Positions 33,704 to 41,902 of a DNA stretch of 64,000 nucleotides are shown piece after piece; the stretch's first letter is position 1, and each line of letters opens with the position of its first letter. A program made the translations under genes and the position numbers. A model generated the notes under the pieces. It did not search any database, was not told the origin of the DNA, and saw only the letters and a program-made list of their open reading frames with translations. The DNA is taken from the NCBI GenBank assembly GCA_049115715.1, contig JAGDZQ010000014.1:4461-68460 (forward strand). The letters run 5' to 3'. The DNA is from JAMZMI01 sp049115715 (lineage in GTDB: Bacteria; Bacteroidota; Bacteroidia; Cytophagales; Cyclobacteriaceae).

Positions 33704-34051
33704 ATGTATCTAGAGGTATTAAAATCAAAAATCCACCGAGTAAAAATCACTGAAGCTGAGCTTCACTATGTCGGTTCTGTTTCTATTGATGAAGATTTAA
33801 TGGAAGCTGCCAATATTATTGAGAATGAAAAGGTGCAGATTGTTAATATCAACAATGGAGAGAGACTGGAAACCTACGTGATTAAAGGGAAGCGGGGCAC
33901 AGGGCAAGTTTGTTTGAATGGACCTGCTGCCAGAAAGGTGCAAATTGGGGATGTGATCATTATTATCGCATATTGCTCCATTGATGCCAATGAAGCACAA
34001 TCACACAAACCCACCCTTGTGTTCCCAAATGAAGACAATTTACTTTCTTAA
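33704..34051 (+). CDS. panD: aspartate 1-decarboxylase
   Basis: 115 residues from ATG 33704. Begins M-Y-L-E-V-L-K-S-K-I-H-R-V, and the self-cleavage site Gly24-Ser25 lies in H-Y-V-G-S-V, so Ser25 becomes the pyruvoyl group. Makes beta-alanine from aspartate. An in-frame upstream ATG at 33668 is inside panC and gives an unusual extension. Seven bases after panC and four before the flippase-like gene. Confidence 0.97.
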   Translation: MYLEVLKSKIHRVKITEAELHYVGSVSIDEDLMEAANIIENEKVQIVNINNGERLETYVIKGKRGTGQVCLNGPAARKVQIGDVIIIIAYCSIDANEAQSHKPTLVFPNEDNLLS

Positions 34052-34055
34052 GTAA

Positions 34056-35093
34056 ATGAACAAACAACTAGTTTCTATTCTCAAGTATGTAGGTTCATTG
34101 GTGATTGCAGGGGTTCTGCTTTACTTTGCTTTTCGAAATATAGATTGGGGTGATTTTGTGGAAAAGGCAAAGTCAGTTGACTATACATGGGTATTGATAT
34201 CCATATTTTTATCTCTTATTGCATACATTGCCAGAGCATATAGATGGAACATTTTACTTAAACCATTGGGGCATGAAAATCTTTCTTCCTGGCGAACTAC
34301 CCTTGCAGTTTTAGTTGGTTACCTAGCTAATTTAGCATTTCCAAGATTGGGTGAAATCACAAGATGTGGGGTTCTTAATCGGAGTGATGACGTTCCAGTT
34401 TCTTCTGGGTTGGGAACGGTTATTACGGAGAGGATAATCGATGTTCTTACTTTGTTTGTTCTAATATTTTTCACCTTAATAGTTGAAGCGGATAGATTAA
34501 TTCTTTTCTTGAAAGAACTTTTTGGTGTATCTGATGAAGGTGTAATTGGAGCTTCAGTAGGAACCGAGTTCTATAAAAAAATAGGAATAGGTCTTTTCGT
34601 CTTGCTAATCTTAATCGCAATACTGATTTTCTTAGCAAGAAGAGCAGGAGATAAAGTGAAAAACTTTGTCAAAGAACTATATCAGGGGTTGATTTCACTA
34701 AGGAAAATAGATAATCTTTCTGGTTTCATTATTTCGACTCTTGTTCTTTGGGTTGTTTATTATTTGATGTCATACTTGATATTGTTTTCCCTTCCCGAGA
34801 CATCAGACTTAGGCTTGATGGTTGGAGTTATGCTTTTGGTCACTGGAGGTATTGCGCTAGCAATTCCTGTTCAAGGAGGTTTTGGAACCTATCATACACT
34901 AATTAGTGCCATGTTGTCACTATATGCTGTAGAAAAGACTACTGGCGTATTTCTTGCTACTCTTCTTCATACTTCGCAAGTAGTTGCTGTTGCCATTTTT
35001 GGAGGAGCAGCCTTGTTGATTTCCTTATTTGCAAACAGATCCAAACAAGGAAAGGACTCAAAGGTTTTAGCAAAAGCAACTACCGAAGGTTAA
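34056..35093 (+). CDS. lysylphosphatidylglycerol synthase-type transmembrane protein (flippase-like domain)
   Basis: 345 residues with about eight to nine membrane segments. The family block A-Y-R-W-N-I-L-L-K-P near 67, the segment F-P-R-L-G-E-I-T-R near 103, and P-V-Q-G-G-F-G-T-Y-H near 270 match the UPF0104/LPG-synthase TM family. The soluble aminoacyl-transferase domain of MprF is absent. Such stand-alone proteins are thought to move lipids across the inner membrane; the substrate is unknown. Third gene of the panC-panD run. Confidence 0.85.
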   Translation: MNKQLVSILKYVGSLVIAGVLLYFAFRNIDWGDFVEKAKSVDYTWVLISIFLSLIAYIARAYRWNILLKPLGHENLSSWRTTLAVLVGYLANLAFPRLGEITRCGVLNRSDDVPVSSGLGTVITERIIDVLTLFVLIFFTLIVEADRLILFLKELFGVSDEGVIGASVGTEFYKKIGIGLFVLLILIAILIFLARRAGDKVKNFVKELYQGLISLRKIDNLSGFIISTLVLWVVYYLMSYLILFSLPETSDLGLMVGVMLLVTGGIALAIPVQGGFGTYHTLISAMLSLYAVEKTTGVFLATLLHTSQVVAVAIFGGAALLISLFANRSKQGKDSKVLAKATTEG

Positions 35094-35128
35094 ATTCGTA
35101 ATTGTAGAACACGGTAAACCACAAAATT

Positions 35129-35821
35129 ATGATTCTTATATTTATAGTATTTGGTATAGGTAGCTGGATTGTAAGCAGAAGACTGAAAAATAAGTTTAAA
35201 AAGTATTCACAAATTGCTCTTTCCTCTGGATTCTCAGGTAAGGAAATTGCAGAGCTAATGCTCGCGGATCATAAAATCTATGATGTTTCTGTAATGTCCG
35301 TAGAAGGGCGATTAACCGATCACTACAACCCAGGAAATAAAACCATAAATCTATCTCCTGATGTGTATCATGGCAGAAATGCAGCGGCAGCAGCTGTTGC
35401 TGCCCACGAATGTGGACATGCAGTCCAACATGCTACGACATATAGTATGCTTGAAATGCGCTCTGCTATGGTTCCAGTTCAGAATTTCAGTGCGAAAATC
35501 ATGAATTTTATATTCATAGCCATGCTATTTGGATCATTCGCTTTACCAGGAATTCTTCCATTTCAGACGGCAGTTCTAGTGATTATTGCATGCTATGCAG
35601 TTTTCACGGTATTTGCTTTTATCACACTTCCGGTAGAGTTTGACGCAAGCAAGAGAGCTTTGGCGTGGGTGGAAAATAGAGGTATTGTTAACCCATCAGA
35701 ATATAAGATGGCTAAAGATGCCCTAAATACTGCAGCGATGACTTATGTGATTGTTGCATTGAGTTCACTCGCTTCACTTCTCTATTGGGTGATGATTTAC
35801 ATGGGTGGTAGCAGAGATTAA
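35129..35821 (+). CDS. neutral zinc metallopeptidase, YugP-like
   Basis: 230 residues. The metal site is His93-Glu94-Cys-Gly-His97 in A-A-H-E-C-G-H-A-V-Q-H. An N-terminal membrane anchor (about 1-15) and three later hydrophobic segments place it in the inner membrane. The block L-P-V-E-F-D-A-S-K-R-A near 170 belongs to the same family. Substrates unknown. 35 bases after the flippase-like gene, ended by a terminator. Confidence 0.88.
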   Translation: MILIFIVFGIGSWIVSRRLKNKFKKYSQIALSSGFSGKEIAELMLADHKIYDVSVMSVEGRLTDHYNPGNKTINLSPDVYHGRNAAAAAVAAHECGHAVQHATTYSMLEMRSAMVPVQNFSAKIMNFIFIAMLFGSFALPGILPFQTAVLVIIACYAVFTVFAFITLPVEFDASKRALAWVENRGIVNPSEYKMAKDALNTAAMTYVIVALSSLASLLYWVMIYMGGSRD

Positions 35822-35824
35822 AGG

Positions 35825-35860
35825 AAATAACCTCTCCTGTAAATGAAGAGGTTATTTTTT
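35825..35860 (+). terminator. terminator after the zinc peptidase gene
   Basis: 11-bp perfect stem AAATAACCTCT/AGAGGTTATTT with an 11-base loop, followed by further Ts. Confidence 0.88.
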
Positions 35861-35928
35861 ATAATAATAGTATGCATGCATAACAAATTATTTTTAAATT
35901 GCCGCAATTCAAAATAACAAGACACCCC

Positions 35929-37068
35929 ATGGATTTTAATCTAACAGAAGAGCATTTGGCAGTAAAGGAAGCAGCAAGAGATTTCGCAGAAAAAGAGCTG
36001 CTTCCGGGAGTTATAGAACGGGATAATGAACAAAGGTTTCCGAAGGAGCAAGTAGCAATGATGGGAGAGCTTGGGTTCATGGGAATGATGGTGAATCCGA
36101 AATATGGAGGAGGAGGAATGGATAGTATCAGTTATGTATTGGCAATGGAGGAAATCTCCAAAGTAGATGCATCAGCTTCAGTATGCATGTCGGTAAACAA
36201 TTCGCTTGTCTGCTGGGGGCTTGAGAAATTTGGAACGGAAGAGCAAAAAGAAAAATACCTAATTCCATTAGCCTCTGGTAAAAAGATAGGCGCATTTTGT
36301 TTGTCTGAGCCTGAAGCGGGTTCAGATGCTACTTCTCAAAGAACTACAGCTGAGGATAAAGGGGATTACTATTTGGTCAATGGAACTAAAAATTGGATTA
36401 CGAATGGTAATTCGGCTTCTATCTACTTGGTGATGGTTCAAACCGACCCAGAGAAAAAACATAAAGGGATCAACTGCCTTATAATGGAGCAAGGAATGGA
36501 TGGCTTTGTGGTGGGTAAAAAGGAAGATAAGTTGGGAATTAGAGGTTCAGACACACATTCAATCATGTTTTCGGATGTAAAAGTCCCCAAGGAAAATAGA
36601 ATTGGTGATGATGGGTTTGGTTTTTCTTTTGCAATGAGCGTACTCAATGGAGGCAGGATTGGAATTGCCTCACAGGCTTTAGGTATAGCTTCCGGTTCTC
36701 TGGAACTATCCGTGAAGTATGCAAAGGAAAGAAAAGCCTTTGGAGTAGAAATAGCTAAACATCAGGCTATTCAATTTAAGCTAGCTGAAATGGCTACAAA
36801 AGTAGAAGCGGCACGTCTTATGTGCCTCAAAGCAGCACGACTTAAGGATGCAGGTGAAGATTTTTCACAAGCAAGTGCGATGGCGAAGTTGTATGCGTCA
36901 GAGATAGCTATGGAAAACGCTATAGAAGCGGTTCAAATTCATGGTGGATATGGGTATGTCAAGGAATACCATGTGGAAAGGTTTATGCGAGATGCGAAGA
37001 TTACTCAAATCTATGAGGGAACATCCGAGATACAGAAAATTGTGATTTCAAGAGGATTATTGAAATAG
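35929..37068 (+). CDS. acyl-CoA dehydrogenase (short/branched-chain type)
   Basis: 379 residues from ATG 35929 (M-D-F-N-L-T-E-E-H). FAD/substrate motifs: F-C-L-S-E-P-E-A-G-S-D-A near 124, and the signature G-G-Y-G-Y-x-x-E-Y-x-V-E-R near 340. The catalytic base is Glu363 in Y-E-G-T-S-E-I-Q. Catalyses alpha-beta dehydrogenation of acyl-CoA in fatty-acid or branched-chain amino-acid breakdown; chain-length specificity cannot be fixed. Stands alone before an AraC regulator. Confidence 0.95.
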   Translation: MDFNLTEEHLAVKEAARDFAEKELLPGVIERDNEQRFPKEQVAMMGELGFMGMMVNPKYGGGGMDSISYVLAMEEISKVDASASVCMSVNNSLVCWGLEKFGTEEQKEKYLIPLASGKKIGAFCLSEPEAGSDATSQRTTAEDKGDYYLVNGTKNWITNGNSASIYLVMVQTDPEKKHKGINCLIMEQGMDGFVVGKKEDKLGIRGSDTHSIMFSDVKVPKENRIGDDGFGFSFAMSVLNGGRIGIASQALGIASGSLELSVKYAKERKAFGVEIAKHQAIQFKLAEMATKVEAARLMCLKAARLKDAGEDFSQASAMAKLYASEIAMENAIEAVQIHGGYGYVKEYHVERFMRDAKITQIYEGTSEIQKIVISRGLLK

Positions 37069-37191
37069 TCTAATTTTTATTTCCATGTTGGTAGGGTTGT
37101 TTTTTTGGTATTATAAGGAATAATATTAGATTTATACAATTATTTGAGTGTCTTCAGGATGTTCATCCACAATTAATTACATTATCAGCTA

Positions 37192-38109
37192 GTGGAAGAT
37201 TATAACAAAATCATAGAGTCTTTGGCGATTCGGTATACGAAAGCTAAGAATATTAATATTTTAGAAACCGTAACCGTTGAAAACAATTACGAAATTGAAA
37301 ACTCTCTTATCTTAGTAAATAAAGGAGGGATCAGTTTTGGTAAGGAAAAAGAAGTCTCTTCAGCTGGAGATGTCATTTTCGTTCCTGGAGGTAAGCAACT
37401 TTCTGTTACCTATGGATCCGGTAGTGGAGTTAGTTTGTCCAAAGATGCTTTCTTAACTCATAGGGAAAAATATTTTGCACCTTACGTTTCCACTTCGGAG
37501 GAATCAAATGAGTCCTATAGCTACGTTTCATTTGAGGCAAAAGCATTTGATTCGGTGAACTTTTTTGCATCTCTGGATATTCCGGCCTTTAAGATTGAAG
37601 CGAGCGCTCACTTAGCTTCTTTAGTAAGAAAAGTGAATGAAGAGTCCAACTCGAATGCTCCCGGAAAGGATCGTGTAGTCAAGGTTATAACTGAACACAT
37701 GGTGGTGGAACTGATTCGATATATCCTTAAGCAGGGGATGTTTGTGGAGCAGTTTGCAACTAATAGCACCTACTTTAAAGACCCAAGACTTATTGATATT
37801 TTCACTTTCATTAAAGAGAACCTTGGTGAGGATCTTTCGAATAAAGTATTGTCGGGAGTTGCCAATGTATCCGAAGATTACGTGGGTCAGTATTTTAAAA
37901 TGCTAACTGGGATTAATCCTCAAGATTATATCGAATATCAGCGTATGGAAGAAGCTGTGAAGCTTCTGCGTACTTCCAAAAAGAGCATCAGGGATATTGG
38001 AAAGGAAGTAGGCTACAAGGATACTGCTTACTTCTGTAGGAGATTTAAAATGATGTTTGGTATTCCTGCTGGTAAAATGAGAAGAAGAGAATCTCTGATT
38101 CAGATTTAA
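37192..38109 (+). CDS. AraC-family transcriptional regulator
   Basis: 305 residues. GTG start: in this frame a stop lies 16 bases upstream and no ATG is available near it. The N-terminal half (about 1-130) looks like a cupin-type sensor. The C-terminal double helix-turn-helix covers about 200-300, with G-I-N-P-Q-D-Y-I-E-Y-Q-R-M-E-E-A and I-R-D-I-G-K-E-V-G-Y-K-D-T-A-Y-F-C-R-R-F-K. Target unknown; the adjacent acyl-CoA dehydrogenase is one candidate. Its last four bases overlap the convergent gene. Confidence 0.88.
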   Translation: MEDYNKIIESLAIRYTKAKNINILETVTVENNYEIENSLILVNKGGISFGKEKEVSSAGDVIFVPGGKQLSVTYGSGSGVSLSKDAFLTHREKYFAPYVSTSEESNESYSYVSFEAKAFDSVNFFASLDIPAFKIEASAHLASLVRKVNEESNSNAPGKDRVVKVITEHMVVELIRYILKQGMFVEQFATNSTYFKDPRLIDIFTFIKENLGEDLSNKVLSGVANVSEDYVGQYFKMLTGINPQDYIEYQRMEEAVKLLRTSKKSIRDIGKEVGYKDTAYFCRRFKMMFGIPAGKMRRRESLIQI

Positions 38110-38462
38110 TTTTCTTTTTTCCTCTTCGTATCTCCCTTCAGGCTATTGGCCAATCTTTCTTCAAGGTATTTTAGACCGGTATTAATTAGCCTTTCAGTAA
38201 TTAGCGACCCAATAAGGTTTTTGTTGGCATTCTTCTTTTTGGAGGGAGCTTTTTTCCTTGAAGACTTTTTGTCCGGTGACATAGATTTGTATCCAATGTA
38301 TCCTGCCAGGGCAACAAAAGCGAATATCAGAGTTCCTATTAAAGCCTTCTTCGATTTACCTTCAAATATGTTTGAGACAGTTTCGAGCTCGTTTTTTAAG
38401 TCTTTTTCCTTTTGAATTAGCTCAGCTTTTTTCTCTGTCCATTTTTTAGTGTGCCTACTCAT
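38106..38462 (-). CDS. small single-pass membrane protein, Lys-rich
   Basis: 118 residues from the second ATG of an ATGATG pair (38462; the first is 38465). A coiled-coil-prone charged segment (about 5-38) precedes one membrane segment (about 42-60, A-L-I-G-T-L-I-F-A-F). Then comes a very basic stretch with K-K-S-S-R-K-K and a C-terminal amphipathic part. The start overlaps the stop of the holin-family gene, so the two are coupled. No function recognised. Confidence 0.65.
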   Translation of the reverse strand: MSRHTKKWTEKKAELIQKEKDLKNELETVSNIFEGKSKKALIGTLIFAFVALAGYIGYKSMSPDKKSSRKKAPSKKKNANKNLIGSLITERLINTGLKYLEERLANSLKGDTKRKKEN

Positions 38463-38802
38463 CATCGTCAGTGTTTTCACTCAAACTCATAAAAAATCCT
38501 TCCATCCACTTCTGAATTTTTTTGGTTTTAAATAACATGAAAATAATAAAAAGAAGAATTAGATAGAATCCTGTCAAAATCAAATACCCATAGTAAACAC
38601 TATCCAGAATCTCGTTGAGAAACGCTCCAAGAGCGATTGATCCAAAAACAAAAAAGAAGAATCCAACAAGTCCTAAAAGTAAAAAAGCGACAAAGCTGGC
38701 GAGTAACTTTGATACTTGAGATATGATATCAAGCTTGAGCTTCTCTCCCTTTACCTGAATGTAGGCATTGATTTTATCCAGTAAATTATTGATTATAGAC
38801 AT
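38455..38802 (-). CDS. phage-holin-family-like membrane protein
   Basis: 115 residues. An amphipathic N-terminus (I-N-N-L-L-D-K-I-N-A-Y-I) is followed by two long hydrophobic segments (about 33-58 and 69-92) and an acidic tail ending D-D-D-E. This is the form of the chromosomal holin-superfamily proteins common in Bacteroidota, which are not part of prophages. No lysin or phage gene is near. Coupled to the following small membrane protein. Confidence 0.75.
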   Translation of the reverse strand: MSIINNLLDKINAYIQVKGEKLKLDIISQVSKLLASFVAFLLLGLVGFFFFVFGSIALGAFLNEILDSVYYGYLILTGFYLILLFIIFMLFKTKKIQKWMEGFFMSLSENTDDDE

Positions 38803-38860
38803 GGTCTAAATTGATATGTCCCTAAATTAGATAATATCCTCTAATGCTAAGAGATCAGAA

Positions 38861-40006
38861 CTAATAATTATCGGTTTTGATATTGACCTTAGTGGTTTGC
38901 TTTACTATATCTGAGTCTTTGGTGCTGAAATAGATGAGTGTGAATGGAAGCAGGAAGAATATAAATATTATGTATACAAAGCCTGCGACTCGATGCTTCA
39001 GGGTAATCCAGCCCAATTTTTTAGCTAAGTATACGGGTAGGTCTCTAAGGAAAGGAATTCCTAAGAATAGCGTAATGCCTATAGCATTAAACAGAAAATG
39101 AGCAAGCGCAAGACTAATTGCGGCCTCACTTTTGAACAGAGCTGCTAACAAAGCTGTGATAGTGGTTCCCAAATTTGCTCCGAGGATAAACTGGAAAGCT
39201 CGTTTTAATTTCACCTTGCTTGTGGCCACCAAAGGCACTATAAGTGAAGTAGTCAAAGAGCTGCTTTGGATCAAAGAAGTTAAAAGTATACCCCAACCAA
39301 AGGATCTCCCAGTGTTTCTAAAGACAACCGATCTGAACTGCTCTTTTGTTTCCCCAATTAACCTGCTATACAGGAGCGAGGAAATCATTTTAACCGTTGT
39401 AAAAAGTAGTGCAATGGCTATAATCAAAGATAGAAGAGGCCCTATGAATGCTACAATTGAAGAAAGTGACTGTGAAATGAATCCTTTTTCAATAAATGTC
39501 TGATTTATCTCTTCTGAATGATGTCCGATAGTAATGAGATCTGTGGCACTCTGGCTAAGAAATGTCAAAAACCCATAATTGTATTCTAGAGGAAAGAGAA
39601 GAACAACAAGAAGTATGTTGAAAATATCATGAGCCGTACCCGCGGATAAAGCTTTTCTGAACTCTTTTTCTTTGGTGATGTAGCTCATCGACACGATTGT
39701 ACTTGTCAATGTCGTCCCAATATTTGCGCCCATAATAATCGGTATTGCCCCTTGAAGCGATATGGAGCCAGCAGCTACCGCCGCTACTGCCATAGAGGTC
39801 GTGGTAGAAGAACTCTGGAGAATAGCAGTGGTCAATAATCCGATAAATAACCCAATGAATGGATTAGAAGTAGCAACATTAATAGCTGTTGCTATATCAG
39901 TACTCATGTGCCGGAATGACAATCCAAGCAATTGAATTGAGAGGAAAAAGAGCAGGCCAATTCCAATAATTCCAGCAATCTGTTGATATGTAGGTTTTTT
40001 TACCAC
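38861..40006 (-). CDS. Na/Pi cotransporter family protein (short form)
   Basis: 381 residues, about eight to nine membrane segments. The two inverted Q-S-S-S repeats of the family are present: L-Q-S-S-S-T-T-T-S near 64 and I-Q-S-S-S-L-T-T-S near 248, with G-A-N-I-G-T-T and G-A-N-L-G-T-T. Probably sodium-driven phosphate uptake at the inner membrane. It lacks a PhoU-like tail. 25 bases after the longer paralogue in the same direction. Confidence 0.88.
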   Translation of the reverse strand: MVKKPTYQQIAGIIGIGLLFFLSIQLLGLSFRHMSTDIATAINVATSNPFIGLFIGLLTTAILQSSSTTTSMAVAAVAAGSISLQGAIPIIMGANIGTTLTSTIVSMSYITKEKEFRKALSAGTAHDIFNILLVVLLFPLEYNYGFLTFLSQSATDLITIGHHSEEINQTFIEKGFISQSLSSIVAFIGPLLSLIIAIALLFTTVKMISSLLYSRLIGETKEQFRSVVFRNTGRSFGWGILLTSLIQSSSLTTSLIVPLVATSKVKLKRAFQFILGANLGTTITALLAALFKSEAAISLALAHFLFNAIGITLFLGIPFLRDLPVYLAKKLGWITLKHRVAGFVYIIFIFFLLPFTLIYFSTKDSDIVKQTTKVNIKTDNY

Positions 40007-40031
40007 TAAAGAAGAGTAGACTTTGTTTTCC

Positions 40032-41750
40032 TTAATCGGTCAGCTCGCCTTTTTTGATACTTCTTTCTGTTTCCCCCGTGATAGCTTCTGTGACGTTCAT
40101 GATATGGTCTCCAACTTTTTCTAGCGACTGAAAAAGGTCTTTATAGAGTGAGCCCATTTTAATATCATACTTTTTGTCTTCCATTAATTCAAGAAGATCT
40201 TTTCTTAACTTGTTTCTAGTAGCATCAATTTCTTGTTCTACTTGTAGTGCTTTGTCCAGGCTAACAGATTTGTACTGCTGTGCTAGATTCTCATTCATGG
40301 TCTGGATAGCCTCGTCTACAAGTGTTATCATCTTTTCCAGATTGGCTCTTTGTTTTTTGGTAAATGAATTGTCCTCTTTTTTTCGAGCCTCAATATCCTT
40401 TGACATTTGGAAAAATACGTCTCCAACTCTTTCTAAATCATTGATGATGCTCAAAATACTTACCAGTCTTGTTGAGGTTTCGGAGCTCAGACTGCCATCA
40501 GCAACTTTACTGAGATATTTGGATATTTCCTCTTCAAGCTGATCTGTGATCTCCTCGTATTTCCTCATCTTTTTATGAAGCTTTTTCGCTTTCTTAGGTT
40601 TTGTCTCGTCCAAAATCTCTCGAAAAAATCTCAACATTTTCGCAACTGTATTACCAAAATGTGCAGTTTCCTTTTGAGCTTCCTCCAGCGAAAGCTCAGC
40701 AGTATTCATAAGTCCAGTGCCTATATATTCTAGTTTGAAGTCTTCATCGTCTCCTTTCGATTTAATAGTCGAAATAACGATTTTTCCGATGAAAGGGACG
40801 AACCAGACAAGCAAGAATGTATTCACAATATTGAACGAAGTGTGAAATATTGATAGCCCAAAAGGGATAGCAGTAGGATCAGCCATAGGGCCAGCACTTC
40901 CATTACTTATCATGTAGGTATCAATTATGCCCAAGACTGGATGAATTAGCAGAATGATCCAGATTACACCAAACATATTGAAGATGAAGTGAGCAAAGGC
41001 AGCTCTCTTAGCATGGACGTTACCAACGATGGCTGCAAGATTGGCAGTAATAGTAGTCCCTATATTTTCACCCAATACCATAGCCGCCGCAAGCTCGAAT
41101 GGAATCCAGCCATTGTTAGCCATAACCAATGTCAATGCCATAGCTGCACTTGATGACTGAACGACAACCGTCAATAATGTGCCGATAAAAACGAATAGGA
41201 GGATCGAAAGGAATCCCATGTCAGTATAGTGACTTAGGAATTCCAGTATTTCGGGATTGGATTTTAGATCAGGAACGGCTCCTTTTAAGTAGGCAAGTCC
41301 CATGAATAGTAGTGCAAAGCCAATTAGAACCTCACCCCAGGATTTTATTTTATCTCTACTGAAAAAGAGCAATGGGAATCCTAAAGCAATGATGGGAAGA
41401 GCATAGCTTGAAATTTTCACCTTGAACCCTACAATCGAGATTAGCCATGCTGTAATCGTGGTTCCAATATTGGCACCCATGATAACCCCTATAGATTCCA
41501 TCAAAGACAATAAACCAGCATTGACGAAACTAACCACAAGAACTGTGGTTGCAGAAGAAGACTGAACCAAACCAGTAATTAGAAAGCCTGTCAAAACCCC
41601 TTTAAACCTATTGGAAGTCATGGAGCTAAGTATCCGTCTCATTTCTGAGCCTGCCACCTTTTGAATAGACTCACTCATGATTTTCATTCCGTAGATGAAA
41701 AAGGCGAGTGATCCAATAAGATTTAAGACTTCAAGCAATCCAAACTTCAT
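40032..41750 (-). CDS. Na/Pi cotransporter with C-terminal PhoU-like domain
   Basis: 572 residues from ATG 41750 (M-K-F-G-L-L-E-V-L-N). Membrane part to about 330 with V-Q-S-S-S-A-T-T-V near 60 and V-Q-S-S-S-A-A-M-A near 195, plus G-A-N-I-G-T-T and G-E-N-I-G-T-T. A cytoplasmic helical part from about 370 to the end is PhoU-like, rich in Lys/Glu, and may tune transport to phosphate status. Diverges from an OprO/P-type porin, so the pair covers outer- and inner-membrane phosphate entry. Confidence 0.9.
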   Translation of the reverse strand: MKFGLLEVLNLIGSLAFFIYGMKIMSESIQKVAGSEMRRILSSMTSNRFKGVLTGFLITGLVQSSSATTVLVVSFVNAGLLSLMESIGVIMGANIGTTITAWLISIVGFKVKISSYALPIIALGFPLLFFSRDKIKSWGEVLIGFALLFMGLAYLKGAVPDLKSNPEILEFLSHYTDMGFLSILLFVFIGTLLTVVVQSSSAAMALTLVMANNGWIPFELAAAMVLGENIGTTITANLAAIVGNVHAKRAAFAHFIFNMFGVIWIILLIHPVLGIIDTYMISNGSAGPMADPTAIPFGLSIFHTSFNIVNTFLLVWFVPFIGKIVISTIKSKGDDEDFKLEYIGTGLMNTAELSLEEAQKETAHFGNTVAKMLRFFREILDETKPKKAKKLHKKMRKYEEITDQLEEEISKYLSKVADGSLSSETSTRLVSILSIINDLERVGDVFFQMSKDIEARKKEDNSFTKKQRANLEKMITLVDEAIQTMNENLAQQYKSVSLDKALQVEQEIDATRNKLRKDLLELMEDKKYDIKMGSLYKDLFQSLEKVGDHIMNVTEAITGETERSIKKGELTD

Positions 41751-41786
41751 GGTGGTTTCGGTTAGTTGGGCTAATAAAATTCGGAG

Positions 41787-41814
41787 CAAATTTAAGGAGA
41801 ACAAATTAAGTCAA
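41787..41814 (-). promoter_or_regulatory. promoter of the Na/Pi cotransporter genes
   Basis: On the minus strand, TTG (41814-41812), 17 bases, then TAAATTTG (41794-41787), an exact TAnnTTTG. The phased repeats at 41815-41854 begin directly upstream of the TTG. Confidence 0.55.
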
Positions 41815-41854
41815 TGTTACGGAATTGGTAATATTGAGTCAATTTATTGGTAAT
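41815..41854 (+). promoter_or_regulatory. candidate Pho box: four 7-mers with 11-bp phasing
   Basis: TGTTACG (41815), TGGTAAT (41826), AGTCAAT (41837) and TGGTAAT (41848) start every 11 bases with A/T-rich 4-base spacers. The second and fourth units belong to an exact 12-base direct repeat ATTGGTAATATT (41824 and 41846). PhoB-type boxes are tandem 7-bp half-sites at 11-bp spacing. The site lies between divergent phosphate-transport genes. Regulator identity is inferred. Confidence 0.6.
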
Positions 41855-41902
41855 ATTTTAATAATATAATATTAACATTGGGGCTTTAAGAAAAAATATA
41901 AA

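Noticed and set aside
38106..38802. Prophage remnant, suggested by the holin-family protein
   Set aside because: No other phage genes, no att-like repeats and no change in composition; chromosomal holin-family proteins are usual in this phylum.
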